This document shows positions 8,609-18,575 of a stretch of 64,000 nt of DNA, in pieces. This DNA is from Halopseudomonas pertucinogena (GTDB lineage Bacteria; Pseudomonadota; Gammaproteobacteria; Pseudomonadales; Pseudomonadaceae). Where the stretch lies: the NCBI RefSeq assembly GCF_014646575.1, contig NZ_BMNN01000001.1, positions 1 to 64,000 of the forward strand, written 5' to 3'. How positions within the stretch are numbered: the stretch's first letter is position 1; each line of letters starts with the position of its first letter. The notes below the pieces were generated by a model, which did no database searches, had not been told where the DNA came from, and saw only the letters and a list, made by a program, of their open reading frames with translations. The translations under genes were made by a program, and so were the position numbers.

Positions 8609-9550
8609 CTAGCGGAACATGGCGCTGATGGATTCTTCATTGCTGATGCGGCGCATCGCCTCGGCGATGATCGGCGCCATGTCCAGCTGACGGATGCGCG
8701 GACATTCGTCAGCGGCGGCGGTCAGCGGGATGGTGTTGGTCACCACCAGCTCATCAAGCACCGAGTTGTTGACATTCTCGATGGCTTTGCCCGACAGGAT
8801 CGGGTGCGTGCAGTAGGCGGAAACGCGCTGGGCGCCGTATTCCTTCAGGGCACGGGCCGCTGCACACAGGGTGCCGGCGGTGTCGACCATGTCGTCGACC
8901 AGGATGCAGTTGCGGCCTTCCACATCACCGATGATGTGCATGACCTCTGACTGGTTGGGCTTGGGGCGACGCTTGTCGATGATCGCCAGATCGACACCGA
9001 GGCTCTTGGCCACGGCACGGGCGCGGACCACGCCGCCGATATCCGGGGATACGATCAGCAGATCTTCCAGACGCTGTGCCTGAATGTCATCGATCAGTAC
9101 CGGCGAACCGTAGATATTGTCGACCGGGATGTCGAAGAAGCCCTGGATCTGGTCAGCGTGCAGGTCTACGGTGAGGACCCGATCGACGCCGACCACGTCC
9201 AGCATGTCGGCCACTACCTTGGCACTGATCGGCACCCGCGCCGAGCGCGGGCGGCGGTCCTGACGGGCGTAACCGAAGTAGGGGATGACTGCCGTGATGC
9301 GCGAGGCGGAGGAGCGACGCAGGGCGTCGGTCATGACCACCAGTTCCATCAGGTTGTCGTTGGTCGGGGCGCAGGTCGGCTGGATGACGAAGACATCCTT
9401 GCCGCGAACGTTCTCGTTCAGTTCAACGCTCACTTCGCCGTCGCTGAAGCGACTGACCAGGGCATCGCCAAGTGGAATATGCAATTGACGCACGACGCGC
9501 CGTGCCAGATCGGGGTTTGCATTCCCGGTGAAGACCATCATCTTGGACAC
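8609..9550 (-). CDS. prs: Ribose-phosphate pyrophosphokinase (PRPP synthase)
   Basis: Makes PRPP from ribose-5-phosphate and ATP for purine, pyrimidine, histidine, tryptophan and NAD synthesis. The 313-residue class I enzyme shows the flexible-loop signature [20 protein letters not shown] (about residues 96-115), [18 protein letters not shown] (about 128-145) and the PRPP-binding [14 protein letters not shown] loop (about 215-228). The start is GTG at 9550, giving [10 protein letters not shown] as in pseudomonad homologues; AAGG lies about 9 nt upstream. tRNA-Gln precedes it on the same strand. Confidence 0.97.
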   Translation of the reverse strand: MSKMMVFTGNANPDLARRVVRQLHIPLGDALVSRFSDGEVSVELNENVRGKDVFVIQPTCAPTNDNLMELVVMTDALRRSSASRITAVIPYFGYARQDRRPRSARVPISAKVVADMLDVVGVDRVLTVDLHADQIQGFFDIPVDNIYGSPVLIDDIQAQRLEDLLIVSPDIGGVVRARAVAKSLGVDLAIIDKRRPKPNQSEVMHIIGDVEGRNCILVDDMVDTAGTLCAAARALKEYGAQRVSAYCTHPILSGKAIENVNNSVLDELVVTNTIPLTAAADECPRIRQLDMAPIIAEAMRRISNEESISAMFR

Positions 9551-9673
9551 GCTACATTACCTTCTGGGTAGTGGGTCTATTGCGATGAGTCAGTGAGAGA
9601 GCCGGGCGAACAAAAGACGCCTGGCCGGTCGAGCCGGACTCAAGATGTCATTGATTATTGCTGCCGGAAAAAA

Positions 9674-9748
9674 TGGCAGGGGCGGCTGGATTCGAACCAA
9701 CGCATGGCAGGATCAAAACCTGCTGCCTTACCGCTTGGCTACGCCCCT
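9674..9748 (-). tRNA. tRNA-Gln (TTG)
   Basis: A 75-nt tRNA: acceptor AGGGGCG pairs with CGCCCCT, D arm AGCCAAGCGGTAAGGC, anticodon stem-loop GCAGGTTTTGATCCTGC with TTG anticodon, T arm GGTTCGAATCC, encoded CCA. It lies between ispE (16 nt upstream) and prs, the same place as in P. aeruginosa, and may be processed from an ispE-tRNA-prs transcript because no strong promoter is visible between ispE and the tRNA. Confidence 0.96.
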
Positions 9749-9764
9749 GTAACTGTCCGGATGC

Positions 9765-10634
9765 TTAAGGGTTGCATCCTTTTTGCGTCGCTTTGTTGAG
9801 TAAAGCATGTAACGGTGAGACGTTACACCCCTTGGCAACAAAGGCTTGCAGAGTGGCTGGCAACCGGGCGCGAACTTTATCAGCTTCGCGTTCGTTTGGG
9901 AAGGCCCCAAACAAGCAACTGCCAGTTCCGGTCATCTTAGCTTCACAAAATTTGTTTAGCAAGATCAACGTGTTACGAATTTCAGGGTAACGCGCTGTGA
10001 CAACCGGCAGGCAATCGTTCCGACCGCCGTGCTCTCGAAAGGCCGCTAATGTAATAGGCGGGGTGTCGCGAGTCAACCTCTGATCGGAAAATATTTCCGC
10101 TGTGCTCACTTCGCATGGCGGAACCACGACCAGGTACCAGGGTTCATCCACTTCAACCGGGGTGAGCTGCTCGCCCACGCCTTCGGCCCAGGCCGCCCGT
10201 CCGCGCACGAACACCGGTACGTCGGCCCCGAGCTCCAGGCCGAGCGCTGCCAACTGATCCTCGGCCAGCCCCGCCTGCCACAGGTGATTGAGGCCGACCA
10301 GGGTGGTGGCGGCGTCCGAGCTGCCTCCGCCGATTCCTCCACCCATGGGCAGACGCTTGTCCAGTCGGATGTCGGCACCGCAGGTCGTATTGCTGGCCTG
10401 CTGCAATCGGCGGGCGGCACGCATGATCAGGTTGTTTTCAATGGCGACGCCCGGCAGCTCGGTAAGCAGCCGCAGCTGGCCGTCATCCCGGGGCGTGAAG
10501 TGCAGGGTGTCACCATGGTCGAGGAACTGGAACAGGGTCTGCAGCAGATGGTAGCCGTCGTCGCGGCGACCGGTAATATGCAGGAACAGGTTCAGTTTGG
10601 CCGGTGCCGGCAGGCTCAGGGTGGGGGCAGTCAT
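9765..10634 (-). CDS. ispE: 4-diphosphocytidyl-2-C-methyl-D-erythritol kinase
   Basis: GHMP kinase of the non-mevalonate isoprenoid pathway, 289 residues. Visible motifs: the substrate-binding [21 protein letters not shown] (split around residues 9-29) and the ATP-binding [18 protein letters not shown] (about 97-114). Its start overlaps the lolB stop by 4 nt. The last third (roughly 9765-10080) is visibly lower in GC and uses more A/T-ending codons than the rest of the gene and its neighbours, and it ends with an unusual [10 protein letters not shown] tail. Function call is secure; the tail may be recombinant. Confidence 0.95.
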   Translation of the reverse strand: MTAPTLSLPAPAKLNLFLHITGRRDDGYHLLQTLFQFLDHGDTLHFTPRDDGQLRLLTELPGVAIENNLIMRAARRLQQASNTTCGADIRLDKRLPMGGGIGGGSSDAATTLVGLNHLWQAGLAEDQLAALGLELGADVPVFVRGRAAWAEGVGEQLTPVEVDEPWYLVVVPPCEVSTAEIFSDQRLTRDTPPITLAAFREHGGRNDCLPVVTARYPEIRNTLILLNKFCEAKMTGTGSCLFGAFPNEREADKVRARLPATLQAFVAKGCNVSPLHALLNKATQKGCNP

Positions 10635-11248
10635 TCTGTATTACGAGGTTCCCAGCGGGTGATGACCAGGGTCAACAGCATGTCGTGACCGGAAAGCTGA
10701 AGACGCTGCGGCAGGGTGACACCGTCAACCTGCTGGTAGCGGCTGTATTCGACTGTCCAGCCGGACTGGGCCAGCCGCGCAAGCTGGCTGTCCGGATTGA
10801 GCTGCAGGCGGCTCGGGCTGTCCGGGGCGGGCAGGCCGCGGACCCACCAGAGCAGATGCTCCACCGGCAACCGCCAGCCGATCTGCTCTTCCAGCAGCGC
10901 CTCGGCGGAGGGGGCGCTCATGCTCGGTTGTCCGGCGATATCCAGGGTAATGCCCCGGTTGCTGCCCTGAATGCGGGTGGCGCCACGCCCAAGTGGGCCG
11001 GACAGCCGTATGTCGTAATAGTCCTGCTGCTGCAGCCAGAACACCGTGCCGCTTCCGGACTCGCCCGGCGCCTTGACCCCCAGCTTGCCCTGCAGGATCC
11101 AGTTCTCCAGCGGTGCGACCGTCTGGCGGTGGGCCTGCCAGGCCGCTGCATCACCTCCGAACTCCAGGGTTTCACGTTGATGCAGGTTGCTGCAGGCGCT
11201 CATAACCAGCGCGACTGTCAGCAGGAGCAAGGTGCGCAGATATGACAT
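10631..11248 (-). CDS. lolB: Outer-membrane lipoprotein LolB
   Basis: Receives lipoproteins from LolA and inserts them in the outer membrane. The 205-residue precursor has a signal peptide with lipobox LVMSAC (Cys about residue 19) and the half-barrel LolB fold; the [10 protein letters not shown] strand near residue 51 is typical of the family. It sits between the TPR lipoprotein gene (3 nt gap) and ispE (4-nt overlap), the standard pseudomonad order. Confidence 0.94.
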   Translation of the reverse strand: MSYLRTLLLLTVALVMSACSNLHQRETLEFGGDAAAWQAHRQTVAPLENWILQGKLGVKAPGESGSGTVFWLQQQDYYDIRLSGPLGRGATRIQGSNRGITLDIAGQPSMSAPSAEALLEEQIGWRLPVEHLLWWVRGLPAPDSPSRLQLNPDSQLARLAQSGWTVEYSRYQQVDGVTLPQRLQLSGHDMLLTLVITRWEPRNTE

Positions 11249-11251
11249 GGA

Positions 11252-12979
11252 TCAGTCGCCCTTCAGTCGTTTGCGGGTGGCGTCGATAAGTGTGCTGTCC
11301 TCGGCCTGTTCTGCAGCCTCGTCCCAGATCCGGCGAGCTTCGCGGTGCTTGCCCTGCTGCCAGAGTACTTCACCCAGGTGGGCGGCCACTTCTGCATCGG
11401 GAAAGGCGGCATAGGCGCGGCGCAACAGTTCCTCGGCCAGCTTCAGGTCGCCCAGCCGGTAGTGCACCCAGCCGAGACTGTCGAGGATGGCCGGGTCCTC
11501 AGGTTTCAGACGATGGGCCTGCTCAATCAATTGCAGTGCCTCGTCGAGTCGCTCGTTGCGGTCGGCAAGGGTGTAGCCCAGGGCATTCAGGGCCATGGCG
11601 TTTTCCGGTTCGCGCTGCAGGATCGAGCGCAGGTCCGCTTCAAGCCCGGCGGGATCACCCAGGCGCTCGGCGAGGATGGCGCGGGTATAGAGAAGGTTGG
11701 TGTTCTGTTCGAACTGGGTCAGTGCGTCGTTCGCGCGCTGCATCGCGAGCGCTGCGTCTGTCGGCATCAGCGTCTCGATCTCCACGAGATAAAGCTCCAG
11801 TGCGCGCTGGGGCTGGCGGTTGCGCTCATCGCGCATGAAAGCGGTCAGCTCATCGAATCGCTTCTCACTGACCAGCGCACGGCTGATGCGCAGCCGGGAG
11901 GGCAGATATTCATCACCCGCGCTGATGCCCTGCCAGACGGCAATGGCCTCGTTGATACGCCCGGCCTGTTCCAGGGCCTGGCCCAGGTGCAGGGCGGCGC
12001 TGGCGTTGTCCGGATCCTGCTCCAGCATCAGTTCAAGCCCGGCAATGGCGGCCTCGGTCTCGCCGGCTTCCATCTCGATCAGCGCCAGAGCCAGCTGGAT
12101 CTCTTCGTCGTCGGGGTTCTGTCGTACCAGTTCGCGGAAATGCTCGATGGCTCCCTGATAATCCTCGTCATTGACCAGCATCCGCGCCAGCAGCAGGCGC
12201 AGACGGTGGTCCTGCGGGAACTCCGCGACACCCTCGCGCAGCAGCGCCAGCGCCTGTTCGGTCTCCCCACGGCCCGCATACAGGCGGCTCTGCAGCATCA
12301 CCGATGCCGTGCTGCGGTTCTGCCGGGTATGCTTCTCGAGCAATGCCAGGGCTTCGTCGCTGCGCTGTTCTTCCTGCAGCAGCAGGGCGGCGGCGAAGCT
12401 CAGCTGCGGGTTACCCGGGTGCTGGTCCAGCAGCCCCAGAAGATTGTCCAGCAGGCCCTGGCGGGTCTCGCTGTCGGCCTGCAGCGCGGCCAGCGCCAGC
12501 AGGTCGAAATGGGTATCATCATCCAGCTGCAGCACCTGCTGCATTATCTGCATGGCGTGGTCATGCTGGCCGGCACGGGCCAGCTGCAGGGCGGCAGCGC
12601 GCAGAGCATCGGGGTCCTGTGGGGCCACTTCCACCCAGAGCAGCGACATGTCCAGGGCCTGCTGCCGGGCCCCGAGGAACTCCGAGATTTCCATGGCCCG
12701 CTCGATGACGCCGGCATCGCGGGTTGCTACCGCCTGTTCCAGATAATTGTTGAGGGCGATATCAAAACGGTTGCGCTGCCCGGCGATCTCCGCCGTCAGC
12801 AGGGCATAGAGCGTTTCGGCCGGAAACTGTCCATGGACGACCGGCACGTCAGTGGCCGACTCGGTGGGCGGGGCCTCGTGTGTCGGCGCCGTGTCGGGGG
12901 CCGGGCCCCGTGCTGCGCAGGCGCTCAGCAGCACGCCGAATGCCAGGGCCAGGGTCAGGGAAGTGCGTGTAACCGTCAT
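11252..12979 (-). CDS. TPR-repeat outer-membrane-type lipoprotein
   Basis: A 575-residue protein made almost entirely of tetratricopeptide repeats (about residues 60-575; for example DDEEIQLALALIEMEAGETE and EPENAMALNALGYTLADRNE), behind a lipoprotein signal peptide with lipobox LLSAC (Cys about residue 20). TPR arrays are protein-docking scaffolds; this family sits before lolB-ispE in pseudomonads (PA4667 position). ATG 12979 is chosen because it gives a compact signal peptide; two upstream in-frame Met codons exist. It is divergent from hemA with a 206-bp intergenic region that must hold promoters for both. Confidence 0.88.
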   Translation of the reverse strand: MTVTRTSLTLALAFGVLLSACAARGPAPDTAPTHEAPPTESATDVPVVHGQFPAETLYALLTAEIAGQRNRFDIALNNYLEQAVATRDAGVIERAMEISEFLGARQQALDMSLLWVEVAPQDPDALRAAALQLARAGQHDHAMQIMQQVLQLDDDTHFDLLALAALQADSETRQGLLDNLLGLLDQHPGNPQLSFAAALLLQEEQRSDEALALLEKHTRQNRSTASVMLQSRLYAGRGETEQALALLREGVAEFPQDHRLRLLLARMLVNDEDYQGAIEHFRELVRQNPDDEEIQLALALIEMEAGETEAAIAGLELMLEQDPDNASAALHLGQALEQAGRINEAIAVWQGISAGDEYLPSRLRISRALVSEKRFDELTAFMRDERNRQPQRALELYLVEIETLMPTDAALAMQRANDALTQFEQNTNLLYTRAILAERLGDPAGLEADLRSILQREPENAMALNALGYTLADRNERLDEALQLIEQAHRLKPEDPAILDSLGWVHYRLGDLKLAEELLRRAYAAFPDAEVAAHLGEVLWQQGKHREARRIWDEAAEQAEDSTLIDATRKRLKGD

Positions 12980-13185
12980 GGATGATCTCGTTGAGCCGCC
13001 GTCTGCAGCCATCGCCAGCAGATGATGATACAGGATGAGTGGCAAAGACTCAGCGCGCAAGTGCGAGCCTGGCAGGGCGACAGTTTTAGTACCCTTGGGA
13101 AGCCGGGAATTGATCGGCGCCCGTTTAAATAGGACAATTACCTGTTTTCAACCCGGGAATGCCGGGCTTTAATCATTGAGGTGTC

Positions 13186-14463
13186 ATGGGCTTTCTCGCA
13201 GTCGGGATCAATCACAAGACCGCTTCCGTGGATGTTCGCGAGCGTGTCGCCTTCGCGCCCGACCAACTGGCCGATGCGCTGCAGCAGTTGCGTGATGAGA
13301 CCGCTTCTCCGGAAGTGGCGATCCTGTCCACCTGCAATCGCACGGAAATCTACTGCACGCAGGATCAGCTGAATCCGCGGCGTCTGATCGAGTGGGTGGC
13401 GCGTTACCACGGGCTCGACCCCCAGGCGGTCGCCAGTTGCAGTTATGTGCATCAGGATGCCGGTGCCGTCAGCCACATGATGCGGGTTGCCGCCGGGCTG
13501 GACTCCATGATCCTGGGTGAGCCACAGATCCTCGGCCAGATGAAGGACGCCTGGCAGTACGCGCGTACTGCAGGCACGCTGGGTCCGCGGCTGGATCGGC
13601 TGTTCCAGAGCACCTTCAATACCGCCAAGCAGGTGCGCACCGATACCGCCATCGGCTCCAACCCGGTTTCCGTCGCCTTTGCCGCGGTCAGCCTGGCCCG
13701 GCAGATCTTCTCCGACCTGAGCGCCAGCACGGCACTGCTGATCGGTGCGGGCGAGACCATTGCCCTGGTCGCCCGCCATCTCAACGAGCAGGGCGTCAGC
13801 AAACTCATCGTGGCCAACCGCACATTGGAGCGCGCCGAAGAAGTGAGCGCACCGCTGGGTGGACGCGCCATCACACTCAATCAGATCCCCGATGTGCTCC
13901 ATGAGTGCGAGATTGTCATCGCCTCTACTGCCAGCCCCTTGCCGATCCTCGGCAAGGGTGCGGTCGAGCGCGCACTGAGGGCCCGCCGCCACAATCCGAT
14001 GTTCATGGTGGATATCGCCGTGCCCCGGGATATCGAGCCGGAAGTGGGCAAGCTGCCTGATGTCTATCTGTACAGCGTCGATGACCTGCATGAGGTCATC
14101 GAGGAGAACATGCGTTCGCGCCAGGACGCCGCCGAGGCAGCGGAGCGGCTGATTGAGCTGGGTACAGACGAGTTCATGCAACGCATGCGCGCGCGGGCGG
14201 CGGTGGATGTGCTCAAGCGCTATCGCCAGCGCGCCCAGGAGCAGCGCGACCAGGAGCTGGAAAAGGCGCTGGCCAGGCTGGAGCGGGGCGGCGAGCCGGC
14301 CGCGGTGATGGCGGAGATGGCCCGCGCGCTGACCAACAAGCTGTTGCACGAACCGAGCGTTCAACTCAAGCGCATGAGCGCCGAGGGGCGCAGCGAGTCG
14401 CTGTCGCTGGCCATGGAACTGTTCGGACTGGATGACGACACCACTGCACAGGGCAAATCATGA
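13186..14463 (+). CDS. hemA: Glutamyl-tRNA reductase
   Basis: First enzyme of the C5 tetrapyrrole pathway, reducing Glu-tRNA to glutamate-1-semialdehyde with NADPH. The 425-residue protein has the catalytic Cys in [12 protein letters not shown] (about residues 45-56), the [22 protein letters not shown] [20 protein letters not shown] region (about 98-117), the NADPH-binding [13 protein letters not shown] (about 186-198) and the C-terminal dimerisation helix. TGAGGTG precedes the ATG. It leads an overlapping operon with prfA, whose start lies inside the last codons. Confidence 0.97.
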   Translation: MGFLAVGINHKTASVDVRERVAFAPDQLADALQQLRDETASPEVAILSTCNRTEIYCTQDQLNPRRLIEWVARYHGLDPQAVASCSYVHQDAGAVSHMMRVAAGLDSMILGEPQILGQMKDAWQYARTAGTLGPRLDRLFQSTFNTAKQVRTDTAIGSNPVSVAFAAVSLARQIFSDLSASTALLIGAGETIALVARHLNEQGVSKLIVANRTLERAEEVSAPLGGRAITLNQIPDVLHECEIVIASTASPLPILGKGAVERALRARRHNPMFMVDIAVPRDIEPEVGKLPDVYLYSVDDLHEVIEENMRSRQDAAEAAERLIELGTDEFMQRMRARAAVDVLKRYRQRAQEQRDQELEKALARLERGGEPAAVMAEMARALTNKLLHEPSVQLKRMSAEGRSESLSLAMELFGLDDDTTAQGKS

Positions 14464-15542
14464 AAGCGTCACTGCTACAACGTCTCGATACCCTGCGTGA
14501 CCGCTTCGAGGAGCTCTCGGCGTTGCTCAGTGATGCCGAAGTCATCAGCGACCAGAATCGCTTCCGCGCCTATTCCAAGGAATACGCCGAGCTCGAGCCC
14601 ACCGTGAAGTGCTACGGGCAGTGGCGCAAGACGCAGGATGATCTGGAAGAGGCGCGCAGCCTGCTCAAGGACAGCGACCCGGACATCCGCGCCATGGCCG
14701 AGGATGACGCAGCGCTGTGCGCCAGTGCTCTGGCGGAGCTGGAAAGCGAGCTGAATCTGCTGCTGCTGCCAAAGGATCCGGACGACGAGCGCAACGTGTT
14801 TCTGGAGATCCGCGCCGGTACCGGTGGGGATGAGGCCGCGATCTTTGCCGGCAACCTGTTCCGCATGTATTCGCGCTACGCCGAACGGCGCGGCTGGCGC
14901 ATCGAGGTGCTGTCGGAGAACCCCGGCGAACATGGTGGCTACAAGGAAATCATCGCCCGGGTCGAAGGGCAGGGTGTCTATGCTCATCTGAAGTTCGAGT
15001 CCGGTGCACATCGGGTGCAGCGCGTCCCGGAAACCGAATCCCAGGGCCGGATCCATACCTCGGCCTGCACCGTGGCGATCATGCCCGAGCCGGACGAGCA
15101 GGCGGTGGTGGAGATCAACCCTGCTGATCTGCGGGTGGATACCTTCCGCTCCTCCGGCGCCGGTGGTCAGCACGTGAACAAGACCGATTCAGCCATCCGC
15201 CTCACTCACCTGCCCAGCGGTATCGTCGTGGAGTGTCAGGAAGAGCGTTCCCAGCACAAGAACCGCGCCAAGGCCATGGCTCTGCTACAGGCGCGGCTGG
15301 CCAACCAGCAGCGCGAGGCGCACGAGAAGGCCATCTCCGATACCCGGCGCTCGCTGGTGGGGTCGGGGGACCGTTCCGAGCGTATCCGCACCTACAACTT
15401 TCCCCAGGGCCGGGTCACCGACCATCGCATCAACCTGACGCTGTACAGTCTGGACCATGTCATCGAAGGCGAGCTGGATGCCATCGTCGAGCCGCTGCGC
15501 CGGGAGTATCAGGCCGATCAACTGGCGGCACTGGACTCCTGA
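14460..15542 (+). CDS. prfA: Peptide chain release factor 1
   Basis: Recognises UAA and UAG and triggers peptide release. The 360-residue protein carries the GGQ motif in [15 protein letters not shown] (about residues 230-244) and an intact N-terminal helical domain; the expected PxT-type codon-recognition segment lies around residue 185-195. It overlaps hemA by 4 nt (ATGA) and abuts prmC, which methylates its GGQ glutamine. Confidence 0.97.
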   Translation: MKASLLQRLDTLRDRFEELSALLSDAEVISDQNRFRAYSKEYAELEPTVKCYGQWRKTQDDLEEARSLLKDSDPDIRAMAEDDAALCASALAELESELNLLLLPKDPDDERNVFLEIRAGTGGDEAAIFAGNLFRMYSRYAERRGWRIEVLSENPGEHGGYKEIIARVEGQGVYAHLKFESGAHRVQRVPETESQGRIHTSACTVAIMPEPDEQAVVEINPADLRVDTFRSSGAGGQHVNKTDSAIRLTHLPSGIVVECQEERSQHKNRAKAMALLQARLANQQREAHEKAISDTRRSLVGSGDRSERIRTYNFPQGRVTDHRINLTLYSLDHVIEGELDAIVEPLRREYQADQLAALDS

Positions 15543-16376
15543 ATGGGCGCCAGCATCGCGCAATTGCTGGCGGCAGCCTCGCTACCGGACTCGGACACCC
15601 CGGGGCTGGACGCCGAGTTGCTGCTGGCCCATGTGCTGGGCAAACCGCGCAGTTACCTGCGGACCTGGCCGGAGCGCGAGCCCACGGCCGAGCAGCGGGA
15701 CCGGTTCGAGCAATTGCTGGCGCGCCGATGTAAGGGGGAGCCCATTGCCTACCTGCTGGGCAATCAGGGCTTTTGGTCGCTGGAGCTGCAGGTCAGCCCC
15801 GACACGCTGATCCCTCGTCCCGACACCGAACGGCTGGTGGAAGTCGCGCTGGAAGTGGGCCCGCCGGGGCCCGCTCGGGTGCTCGACCTGGGCACCGGCA
15901 CCGGGGCGATCGCGCTGGCGCTGGCCGCCGAACGCAGTGCCTGGCAGCTGACCGGTGTGGATCGCATGGCCGGCGCCGTCGAACTGGCCGAGCACAATCG
16001 CCACCGGCTGGCGCTGGGCAATGCCCGGTTCCTGGCCAGCGACTGGTTCAGCGCGCTGGCGGACCAGCGCTTCGAACTGATCGTATCCAACCCCCCCTAT
16101 ATCGCCGAAGACGATCATCACCTGAGACAGGGCGACGTGCGTTTCGAGCCGGCCAGCGCGCTGGTGAGCGGCCGCGATGGGCTGGATGACATCCGTGTCA
16201 TCATCGACGCCGCACCGGCGTATCTCGAGGCGGACGGCTGGCTGCTGCTGGAGCACGGCTGGCAGCAGGCCGGTGCGGTACGTGACCTGCTGCTCGGGCG
16301 GGGTTTCATCGGGGTGCAGTCATGGCTCGATCTGAGTGGTCACCAACGGGTAAGTGGAGGGCGCTGGCATGAATGA
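15543..16376 (+). CDS. prmC: Release factor glutamine N5-methyltransferase
   Basis: Methylates the Gln of the GGQ motif of RF1 and RF2 using SAM. The 277-residue protein has an N-terminal helical substrate-binding domain (about 1-80), SAM motif I VLDLGTGTGAIAL (about 114-126) and the amidotransferase-style NPPY motif in IVSNPPYIAEDD (about 181-192). It starts directly after the prfA stop and overlaps moeB by 8 nt. Confidence 0.97.
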   Translation: MGASIAQLLAAASLPDSDTPGLDAELLLAHVLGKPRSYLRTWPEREPTAEQRDRFEQLLARRCKGEPIAYLLGNQGFWSLELQVSPDTLIPRPDTERLVEVALEVGPPGPARVLDLGTGTGAIALALAAERSAWQLTGVDRMAGAVELAEHNRHRLALGNARFLASDWFSALADQRFELIVSNPPYIAEDDHHLRQGDVRFEPASALVSGRDGLDDIRVIIDAAPAYLEADGWLLLEHGWQQAGAVRDLLLGRGFIGVQSWLDLSGHQRVSGGRWHE

Positions 16377-17133
16377 TCAGCAACTGTTGCGACACAGCCG
16401 GCATATTTTGCTCGAGCAGATCGATGTCGACGGACTGCAGCGGCTGCTCGACAGCACCGTGTTGATTGTCGGCATGGGCGGGCTGGGCAGTCCCGCGGCA
16501 ATGTACCTGGCGGCAGCGGGCGTCGGCCGGCTGCTGCTGGCAGACGATGACCATGTCGAACTGAGCAATCTCCAGCGGCAGATTCTCCACGCGACCGCCG
16601 ATATCGGACGACAGAAGACCGCCTCCGCTGCGGACCGGCTTGCGTCTATCAACCCGGATGTACAGATTTCCCGGCTTGATCATCGGCTGCTCGGTGAGCA
16701 GTTGCACGAGGCCGTCGCCCAGGCCGACCTGGTGCTCGACTGCACCGACAACTTCACTACCCGGCAGGCGCTGAATGCTGCCTGCGTCGCGTTGCGCAAA
16801 CCGCTGGTGTCGGGGGCGGCGATACGCCTGCAGGGGCAGGTGAGCGTATTCGACCTGCGCGATGCGGAGAGCCCGTGCTACGAGTGCCTGTACGGCGATG
16901 GCCAAGGCAATGACGAGACCCTGAGCTGCGCCGAGGCGGGGGTCATCGGGCCGCTGGTGGGTATCGTCGGCAGTGTTCAGGCCCTTGAGGCGATGAAACT
17001 GCTGGTCGGCTTCGGTCGACCGCTGGTGGGCCGGCTGCTGCTGATCGACGCCATGCAGGCGGGTTTCCGCGAGCTGCGTGTCAGGCGGGACCCGGACTGC
17101 GGCTGCTGCGGAGCGGGCCATGGCGCGGCCTGA
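16369..17133 (+). CDS. moeB: Molybdopterin-synthase adenylyltransferase / ThiF-family E1-like enzyme
   Basis: HesA/MoeB/ThiF protein of 254 residues that adenylates the C-terminal Gly-Gly of a sulfur-carrier protein. It shows the nucleotide loop [15 protein letters not shown] (about residues 35-49), the [15 protein letters not shown] motif (about 62-76), two Cys pairs for structural zinc (CYEC near 167 and CGCC near 244) and [17 protein letters not shown] (about 183-199). No moaD gene is nearby, so whether the partner is MoaD or ThiS cannot be said. It overlaps prmC by 8 nt and murI by 14 nt. Confidence 0.93.
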   Translation: MNDQQLLRHSRHILLEQIDVDGLQRLLDSTVLIVGMGGLGSPAAMYLAAAGVGRLLLADDDHVELSNLQRQILHATADIGRQKTASAADRLASINPDVQISRLDHRLLGEQLHEAVAQADLVLDCTDNFTTRQALNAACVALRKPLVSGAAIRLQGQVSVFDLRDAESPCYECLYGDGQGNDETLSCAEAGVIGPLVGIVGSVQALEAMKLLVGFGRPLVGRLLLIDAMQAGFRELRVRRDPDCGCCGAGHGAA

Positions 17134-17917
17134 TGCGCCTGTCGGCGTGTTCGACTCCGGGGTCGGCGGCTTGTCGGTACTGGGTGAGATTGACCGGTTG
17201 CTGCCAGCCGAATCGCTGCTCTACGTGGCGGACAGCGGATTCGTTCCCTACGGGGAAAAGCCGCCCGAACTGATCGTCGAGCGCAGCCGGCGGATCGCCG
17301 AGTTCCTGCTGGATCGGGGTGCCAAGGCGCTGGTGGTTGCCTGCAACACGGCCACCGCGGCGGCCATTGGCGATCTGCGTTCGCGCTACAGCGTACCGAT
17401 CATCGGTATGGAGCCGGCAGTCAAACCGGCGACGGGGGCCACACGCAGCGGCGTGGTGGGCGTGCTGGCCACCACCGGCACCCTGCGCAGCGCCCGTTTT
17501 GCCGCGCTGCTTGACCGCTTCGCCGGTTCGGTGGAGTTCATTACCCAGCCCTGTCCGGGGCTGGTCGAGTGCGTCGAGCGTGGTGATCTGGACGGGGCAG
17601 AGCTCACAGCGCTGCTGCGCGACTATACCCGGCCCCTTCTTGAGGCAGGGTGCGACACGCTGATCCTCGGCTGTACCCATTATCCCTTTCTCAGACCCGC
17701 TTTGACGCGGCTGCTGCCTGCCGATGTCAGGCTGGTGGATACCGGCGCGGCAGTGGCGCGGCAGGTGCGGACCAGACTGGCGGAATCCGGGCTGCTGGGG
17801 GACGGCCCGGCTCGCCCGGCACAGTTCTGGAGCAGTGGAGATATCCAGCGGTTGCGAGCGGTGTTGCCGGTCCTCTGGAGCGAGCCGGATCCGGCCGTGG
17901 CCGTTTTGCCTTTTTAG
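17120..17917 (+). CDS. murI: Glutamate racemase
   Basis: Interconverts L- and D-glutamate to supply D-Glu for peptidoglycan. The 265-residue enzyme has both catalytic cysteines: [10 protein letters not shown] (about residues 73-82) and LGCTHYPFL (about 184-192), plus the N-terminal [14 protein letters not shown]. Start ATG 17120 lies within the last codons of moeB; an upstream GTG at 17078 would add 14 residues unlike family N-termini. Confidence 0.97.
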   Translation: MARPDAPVGVFDSGVGGLSVLGEIDRLLPAESLLYVADSGFVPYGEKPPELIVERSRRIAEFLLDRGAKALVVACNTATAAAIGDLRSRYSVPIIGMEPAVKPATGATRSGVVGVLATTGTLRSARFAALLDRFAGSVEFITQPCPGLVECVERGDLDGAELTALLRDYTRPLLEAGCDTLILGCTHYPFLRPALTRLLPADVRLVDTGAAVARQVRTRLAESGLLGDGPARPAQFWSSGDIQRLRAVLPVLWSEPDPAVAVLPF

Positions 17918-17986
17918 CCGGTCGCAGTGGAACCAGTAAGCGGTGCGTGACTCAAACCCGTACACCTCTGGTAAGGAAACGACAAG

Positions 17987-18499
17987 ATGAAGAGAGCTGT
18001 TCTCGCACTATCCACTCTGCTTGTTATGCCTGCTGCGCTGGCGCTGGACGGCATCACGGTCCAGATCGGCGAGTCCTCGGAAAATACCACCACCTACCGG
18101 CTGGGCGCCCAGTTCGAGTTCGGCCGCACGCTGTGGCAGAGCGACGGTGGCGGCGTGAAGCTGGATGGCTACTGGGATGCCGGGGTTACCCGCTGGAGCA
18201 GCCTGGACGCCACCAGTCTGACGATTACGCCCATGTTCCGCCTGAGCTTCGGCACCAGCGACGCCGGCGTGACCCCCTTCCTCGAAGGCGGAATCGGCGC
18301 GGCCTATTTCACCGAGACGGATCTGGACGATCAGGACCTGGGCAGCAAGTTCCAGTTCGAAGACCGTCTGGGGGCGGGCCTTGCCTTTTCCGGTGGATCC
18401 GAAGTGGGGGTGCGCTATTACCACTACTCCAACGCCAGCATCAAGCAGCCTAACGACGGGATCGACATGGCGGCTGTCTATTATCGGCTGGCTTTCTGA
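17987..18499 (+). CDS. pagL: Lipid A 3-O-deacylase (PagL family)
   Basis: Outer-membrane beta-barrel enzyme that removes the 3-linked acyl chain of lipid A. The 170-residue precursor has a cleavable signal peptide (MKRAVLALSTLLVMPAALA) followed by about eight amphipathic strands and a C-terminal aromatic-rich strand ending in YYRLAF. The active-site region HYSNASIKQPNDGID (about residues 148-162) holds the catalytic His and Ser, but the position of the catalytic Glu is Asp here. Its place after murI matches PA4661 in P. aeruginosa. GGTAAGGAAACG precedes the ATG; it is 69 nt after murI and may have its own promoter. Confidence 0.9.
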   Translation: MKRAVLALSTLLVMPAALALDGITVQIGESSENTTTYRLGAQFEFGRTLWQSDGGGVKLDGYWDAGVTRWSSLDATSLTITPMFRLSFGTSDAGVTPFLEGGIGAAYFTETDLDDQDLGSKFQFEDRLGAGLAFSGGSEVGVRYYHYSNASIKQPNDGIDMAAVYYRLAF

Positions 18500-18513
18500 G
18501 GCGATGGTGGCGG

Positions 18514-18530
18514 GGCGCGCTTTGCGCGCC
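18514..18530. terminator. GC hairpin between convergent pagL and FAD gene
   Basis: GGCGCGC, TTT, GCGCGCC forms a 7-bp stem 14 nt after the pagL stop, in a 76-bp convergent gap. A second small repeat CCTGC-AGGC-GCAGG follows at about 18552-18565. No T tract is present, so this is a weak terminator call; it could also be a REP-like element. Confidence 0.4.
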
Positions 18531-18575
18531 TATCGCGCCGAGGTCGACGCCCCTGCAGGCGCAGGTTTACCCGCG

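Noticed and set aside
9674-9748. tRNA-Gln as an attachment site for a mobile element
   Set aside because: No integrase, direct repeat of the tRNA end or foreign cargo is seen; the flanking genes are in the conserved order.
11345-12985. 546-codon plus-strand frame opposite the TPR lipoprotein
   Set aside because: The minus strand is a clean TPR lipoprotein; the other frame is Gln/Leu-rich antisense.
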